DNA of 64,000 nucleotides from Parietaria judaica (taxonomy: Eukaryota; Streptophyta; Magnoliopsida; Rosales; Urticaceae). The position numbers were made by a program, and so were the translations under genes. The stretch is from contig OX940864.1 of the NCBI GenBank assembly GCA_954871525.1, forward strand, positions 25,662,001-25,726,000, written 5' to 3'. This document shows positions 59,250-64,000 of the stretch, piece after piece (position 1 is the first letter of the stretch; every line of letters begins with the position of its first letter). The notes beneath the pieces were generated by a model that saw nothing but the letters and a program-made list of their open reading frames with translations, ran no database searches and was not told where the DNA came from.

Positions 59250-61161
59250 TCACTCGGGGAACCAGTCGTTAAACCTTTGCGTCATAAGCTCTAGCTCCGT
59301 TGGCTCGGACCGTTGGGCGATGGTGGGGTTGCGGAACATCCAATCGTTCAACACCACCGCTTGCTCGAGGTGTGTGGGAGTTGTTAACGCCCTCCGGTCG
59401 TCGATTATATGCTGAGCCGAGCTGAACGCGCTCTCCGAAGCAACGCTGGAAATGGGGATGGACAGTATATCCCTCGCCATTCTCGCCAATATCGGGAATC
59501 TTTCCCGTTGATTCTTCCACCATCCAATCACATCGAACTCGACGGAGTCCTCGTCGATCCGCAGGCCGTAGTACCGCTTCAGTTCTTGTGGTGCACCGTC
59601 CGTTTCCTCCGCTCGTGCCGGTGGCGTACCGGATCCCGATGATTCTCCGCGATCCAATCTTTGCTTCAGTCTCCGGACAAATGCTAGGCCGGTCTTGGTT
59701 GGGCTTTCCATCACTGCCCTTTGCTCCGCCTCCACGTTGAACTGTGGGAACCGCCGGTCGTATTCACTGTAAAGTTCATAAAAAGCTTCATTAACAACCT
59801 TTATATAATCAGTGTAATCCACCCCTAAGTTTTTCCCGATTGCTGACATCAACGGCCCGAACGTAAACATAATACGGGGATCCAAGATAGCACCGAAACA
59901 ATACGAAAAAGGGGGTGGATCCCAATAACTTTTGAATTTTGCAACCATTCCCTCAATCATGGGCGAAATAACAGGGTCATTTGCGAATTCAGAAAAAGTG
60001 TTTGTAATTTCGTAAAGACCCGAAAGACCATGATTCAAGGAAGGTTGTCTTTGGTTCGAAAAATTTAAAGTAACAGCGTAAAAGGGTTTAAGGAATTGGG
60101 TGAATTTCTGGGCCGTTTCCCATTCTGCCTCCGTGATCCGCTCCGAGGCCTCTAGTTCGGTGAGGAGGAAAGCGCTTAACGGTAATCTCTGTCTACAAAC
60201 AACTGAAAGCATTAGATATGTAGAGTTCCATCGTGTATTGTTGTCTAAACCAAACTTATTAGCTTTATGATTGTGCTCTTTACAAAATCGTCTCCACCTA
60301 ACGGTGGTTTGAGAATGCCGGATCCAATCGATAACGCCGCGTATTTTTTCAACGTGCCCTGAAATATTTCGTTCCCCCGTTCTAGCAATTAAATTAATGA
60401 TGTGACAAGCACATTTTTTATGTAAAATATTACGAAAAGGAGAACCGGGCAAACTATTTTCTAAGATAGTAATAGCGGCGTTATTGTTTGCGGCATTGTC
60501 TAACGTAATAGAAATAATACGATTTTGCAAACCCCAATCATTGAATAATTCTATTAATTTATCGGAAATGTTTTTGCCGGTATGGCGACACTCGAATGGT
60601 GACATGTTTAAAAGTTTTTGACATGGAACCCAATCATCGTCGACGTAATGGGCGGTCAGACTCAAATAATCGTTAAGACTCGGACCGCTCCACAAGTCGG
60701 TGGTGAAAGCAACGTTTATGTTGGACATTTTAAAAAAATCGACCAAATAATTTTTTTGCATTTTGTAAGCATTTTCCATGTCCCTGGTATACGTCGTACG
60801 GGAAAACTGTTCGTAAGACGGATTAACCCTTTGCATGTATTGTGTATGCGCAGGGTTTTCCACCAAACTCATCGGTGCGCCCGTAGACAGTAACCACTCG
60901 AGGGTCCATTTCCGTAAATTTTCGGTGGTAAGAGCACTTACCTGTGCTGTGTTTACCTCGTTACCGTCTCCGTAGCACGCTTTTTTATGTCGCGTCAAGT
61001 AGCCGGTTCCTTTCTCCCCCAACGCATCAAGGGTTGTATGGCACTTCTTGCACGTGGCGATCTTGACTCGAACACCGTTCTCCATCCGTCGTTCCTCGTG
61101 AAAATAATCCCACACCTTCGCTTTGTTTGGTCGTCCCCACAACAAGGCAGGAGGACTTTCC
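59250..61161 (-). CDS. hAT transposase, exon 2 (BED finger, catalytic core, dimerisation domain)
   Basis: A continuous frame from the acceptor tttttaatag (exon from 61161) to the stop at 59250. BED zinc finger: AKVWDYF ... CKKC ... GYLTRHKKAC. RNase-H-like core: FTTDLWSG with its Asp, SITLDNAANN with the second Asp, the C-x-x-H motif in KKCACHIINLIAR, and RWNSTYLML. C-terminal hAT dimerisation domain: FDVIGWWKNQRERFPILARM and ISSVASESAFSS. All expected landmarks of Ac/RICESLEEPER-type transposases are present. The enzyme would bind the subterminal repeats and cut the element out in the nucleus. With exon 1 repaired the protein would be about 820 residues. The frame is open a little beyond 61161, but that part is intron. 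Confidence 0.92.
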
Positions 61162-62008
61162 CTATTAAAAATATAAGGGAGAAAAAAGGTTAACAAAATA
61201 AAAACGGGTATTAATTTTACATGGATTAAATATTAATATTAATCATATTAATTAATTAAATTTCATATAGTTAATTATGAGAGTTAACGAAATTAAAAAT
61301 GGTATTTTCTATGTGTGGAAATCATTAACAAGCTCTTTTTGACGGAACTCCCCGAGGTTCCACGGCCAGATCGACTGGAAAGGATGCTATGATCTCGCTT
61401 TAGGCCCAAGCTTTTCTAGACAGAATTCCCCGAGGTTCCCAGGCTAGCTTGGAGGAGATTGCAAAGCAAACCTTATTTAAAAACCAATCTTTCTAAGACA
61501 CCGTATTCCATTAAGAACTTTATAATAATTACCACACATACAAATTACCATTTTTAATCCCGTTAACTTATTAAATCTCAAGAAAATCGTTTCTGATGTG
61601 GAAGATCAGTCGGAACCGCAACCACAGAGCATACTACGACTTTCAAGATACGTGACAAATTAATTAAATAAACTAAAATAATTAAACTATAATATTTATC
61701 GTAAAAAAAATTAAACGAAATTAATTAATTAAGATAATATGATTAAATGATAATTAAATATCAAGAAAATCGTTTCTGATGTGGAAGATCAGTCGGAACC
61801 GCAACCACAGAGCATACTAAGACTTTCAAGTGATTATTAATTTATTATTTAATAATTATTAATTATTAAAAATTAATTATTATTTTTTAATTATTATTTT
61901 TAATTATTATTTATTACTTATTAATTATTAATTATTATTAAGTACTAACTTATTAATTAATAAAAAATTAATAATTAATGAAATAAAAAAAGGATTAAAG
62001 GTTATTAC
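61162..62008 (-). other. Intron of the hAT transposase gene (847 bp)
   Basis: Donor gtaataac (62008) and acceptor ttttaatag (61162) join exon 1 (phase 2) to the ESPPALLW frame. The intron is AT-rich and contains a duplicated 65-70-bp segment (aagaaaatcgtttctgatgt..., 61578-61645 and 61763-61830) and a pair of 'ccccgaggttcc' blocks (61350 and 61429). Confidence 0.7.
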
Positions 62009-62567
62009 CCGGTAGAAGGACGTCGAGCTCGTCGAGGACGGGCAACGGAGGCTTCACCGCTATCTTGATTGGAAGGTTGAGGAGAACCGCGGTTGTACAC
62101 CCCGACATTTGAACCACGGATCGAGGGCGGCGTTTGAAAGTCGTCGGGATCGGCATCGTGGGGAGGGTGAGTTTGGTCGGGATCGGCATCTTCGGGACCT
62201 TGAGGTTCGTCGGGATCGGCACCTTCGGGACCTTGAGCTCCGTATTCGGCACCTTCCCGTAACATGAGATTGAAAAAAGGATCGTTATTTCCCCCCTAGA
62301 TTGAGCCACCGCGTCGACCAACTCTTGGGGCACACGTGAGGGATTGGCGTGGTGCTGGGCCAGCGCCCGGACTAGACTAGGTCTTAGAGACCGTACTGTA
62401 TCGTCGGGATAATCTGGATTGGGAGGGGAAGGGAATATTTCTGACGGAAGCATAACGGGAATGTAGTTGTCGGGACAAGGCTGCGATGTTCCCCCTTGTA
62501 GAAATTGGGGTTGCAAATTCCTGGCCGCCCTTCGACCCCCGGAGCTACCGCCGCTTCTTCGAGACAT
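62009..62567 (-). pseudogene. hAT transposase, exon 1, with 1-base frameshift
   Basis: It starts at the ATG at 62567 (MSRRSGGSSGGRRAARN). The N-terminal region is Gly/Arg/Ser-rich, then Pro-rich. At the C6 run (+ strand 62291-62296) the frame is lost. From there the other frame (from about 62290 down to 62009) carries a repetitive acidic DADPD/GPEGADPD linker ending RRPSTG, just before the donor. One extra base in the run would join both parts, and the splice phase then fits exon 2. A TATA box (tataaata, + strand 62708-62715) lies about 140 bp upstream. Confidence 0.8.
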
Positions 62568-62949
62568 AATGAGAGAACTTTAAAAATTTTAGAACTTTAC
62601 AACTTTGGAACTTTGGAGATTGAGAGTGGAAAAAACTTGGAGAGTTGAGAGAATTTGAGAGAGAGTTGAGAGATTGTTGGTGAGGAAATGAGGGAGGAAG
62701 AGGTGGTATTTATAGGGTTTTAGGAGAGGGTGGGGTGGGTGAATAATTATTGTTGTGGGTGAAGAGGGTGAATAATTGTGAGGAGATAGTGGGTGAAAAG
62801 TATTTGAAATTTGAAATTTTAGGGTTGAAATTCGAGTAAAGTGGGTAATAATTGTGGTTGTGGAATAAAATTCGGGTAAAAAGTGTGTTATTTATGCCCC
62901 AAAAGGACAAAATCATGCGGATCGCTGACGTGGCACGATTTGGGCCGTC

Positions 62950-63095
62950 GATCGCTTCACGCGGATCAAGCCCTGACGCGTCGCGACCAGAGCCCGAGAT
63001 CGCGACGTGTCGCGACTTTTGCCGCGTGAATCGCGACGCGTCGCGACTTGCACTGTGTGCGTCGCGACGCGTCGCGTCGTCACTGGCGACGTCGC
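62950..63095. promoter_or_regulatory. Right subterminal TCGCGA array of the hAT transposon
   Basis: About ten overlapping gtcgcgac, tcgcgacg and cgcgtcgcg words. Confidence 0.75.
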
Positions 63096-63116
63096 ATGTG
63101 CACCTCTATAGCCAAT

Positions 63117-64000
63117 CATATAAATAGAGAACTTGATTCTTCACTTCGGATACTTTTACCACTGAAAAAGTTAAATAAAAATATATGGGTACACTTAATA
63201 GAATTGGACTGCTGCAAGTCATTACTTAATTGTTCAAGTGAGTGATAATCAACTCAGCAATATAATCATATATATGATTCTTGTTGTCGGCATATGACGT
63301 CACGTTTACAAAAACGGCATGTCATACACTGCACATTCAAGGATTGATTCAATTTACATACAATTTCCTTTCATTTTTAATTTTTAACGGCGCAACACAT
63401 TTAATGTAAAAGTAATTTCGGATAAGTAAATAAATACATTTATTTAGAAGCCCAACCCACAGCCCAACAATCCTTAAATTGTTCGGGCCTTAAAATTTGG
63501 CGAATGAGCGAAAGGCCTACTGCGACTAATTAAAAGGTCTTAGCCATCAAGCTTCCAATCGTCTCTCCCTCAAAAAAAAAAAAAAAAAAAAAAGCTTCCA
63601 ATCGTCCGCTCAGGAGCACGATCAGCATCAACAAGATAATACGATCTCTTCAATCGTGCAAGATCAACCTTACATTCTTTTTTTTCTTAGTGATAATTGT
63701 ATCCTTTCTCTTCTCTTAGAGTATTCACGAAATCGACAAAACATCAACGAACAAGTAATAGGCTACCGCTTGATAGGAACCTTGATAAGGGTTATTGTAA
63801 GGGTCGGATATAGGCTAAGGCACACAAAGCCCACGCTTTAGGCCCAATTTTTTTAACATTTTCAGAAGCCCAATATATTTGTTCGGTAACACTTCAAAGA
63901 ATTTTTTTTTTTTTTTGGATGCCCATTTGTGTTTTGTCTAATCTATATACAAATGGCCAATACATTCACGTTTTCAAATTTACTCAATGAGCCCTTTTTA
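63117..64000. other. No gene recognised
   Basis: Intergenic sequence with a poly(A) insertion scar at 63549-63606 and T runs near 63905. The frames present have no recognisable domain. Confidence 0.4.
63549..63606 (+). mobile_element. Poly(A) retroposition scar with 15-bp target duplication
   Basis: aagcttccaatcgtc (63549-63563) is repeated at 63592-63606. Between the copies are only tctccctc and about 20 A residues. This is the footprint of LINE-type target-primed insertion of a nearly empty (5'-truncated) transcript tail. Confidence 0.75.

Larger units (their letters stand above)
58619..63108 (-). mobile_element. Complete hAT transposon, 4,490 bp, with 8-bp target duplication
   Basis: Ends TAGAGCTGCACATG (58619) and CATGTGCACCTCTA (63108) form a 14-bp TIR with one mismatch. 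The exact target duplication tagccaat lies at 58611-58618 and 63109-63116. Both subterminal regions (58640-58760 and 62950-63095) are packed with tcgcgac/gtcgcga words. The element carries a two-exon transposase on the minus strand and lacks only one base in exon 1 of a full frame. The fresh duplication and intact core suggest recent movement. Confidence 0.95.

Noticed and set aside
63656..64000. Possible start of a further gene at the right edge
   Set aside because: Only short frames without motif; sequence ends before anything can be supported.

Overview
The window looks like nuclear DNA from a dicot-type plant. It is gene-poor and packed with transposable elements: Ty1/copia and Ty3/gypsy LTR retrotransposons, hAT and Mutator-like DNA transposons and fold-back elements. 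No rRNA, tRNA, CRISPR array or bacterial-style operon was seen. The only host gene family is a cluster of L-type lectin receptor-like kinases (LecRK). Its kinase and juxtamembrane sequences most resemble the plant LecRK-IX type. I cannot name the species.

Layout. 1-2787: 3' end of a gypsy (Tat/Ogre-like) element, with a minisatellite-rich 3' region, polypurine tract and LTR. 2788-11112: minus-strand copia element with an intact RT-RNase H frame, decayed integrase and gag regions, and a very long (2.74 kb) LTR. 11113-15200: LTR-like remnants, including a diverged relative of that LTR split by a 679-bp hAT element. 15262-16370: a very short LTR element with one gag-like ORF (TR-GAG/TRIM type). 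17360-18395: a second non-autonomous hAT element. 18766-19577: copia LTR plus gag, fused to a LecRK fragment.

19578-30286 is the LecRK array. It holds a 5' fragment (copy 0) and then two practically identical 4,696-bp units (A and B), each with a minus-strand LecRK. Both share a 28-bp deletion that removes the kinase P-loop and shifts the frame, so a transcript would encode a secreted/membrane lectin without a kinase. 30300-31180: scrambled LecRK scraps. 31244-34063: copia gag-protease-integrase with lesions, cut by a gypsy-type LTR (34064-about 36990).

36995-38822 is a 340-360-bp tandem array. 39942-42159 is a broken MuDR/SWIM Mutator transposase, flanked by repeats sharing an AGCGGT-type motif with that array. 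43745-45994: minus-strand copia pol plus LTR with three nonsense codons. 47278-48438: a 1.16-kb fold-back element. 48860-51290: an inverted LecRK segment (copy C) with an intact kinase domain but no lectin domain and no in-frame ATG. 51463-51836: hAT transposase C-terminal fragment. 52092-54120: a nearly complete LecRK (copy D) with a single-base frameshift.

54150-58618 is AT-rich DNA with a roughly 1-kb imperfect inverted repeat. 58619-63108 is a complete 4,490-bp hAT transposon with TIRs, an 8-bp target duplication and a two-exon transposase gene, spoiled only by one missing base in a homopolymer. The last kilobase is anonymous apart from a small poly(A) retroposition scar. All LecRK copies in the window carry lesions, so the locus reads as a birth-and-death receptor cluster reshaped by transposons.
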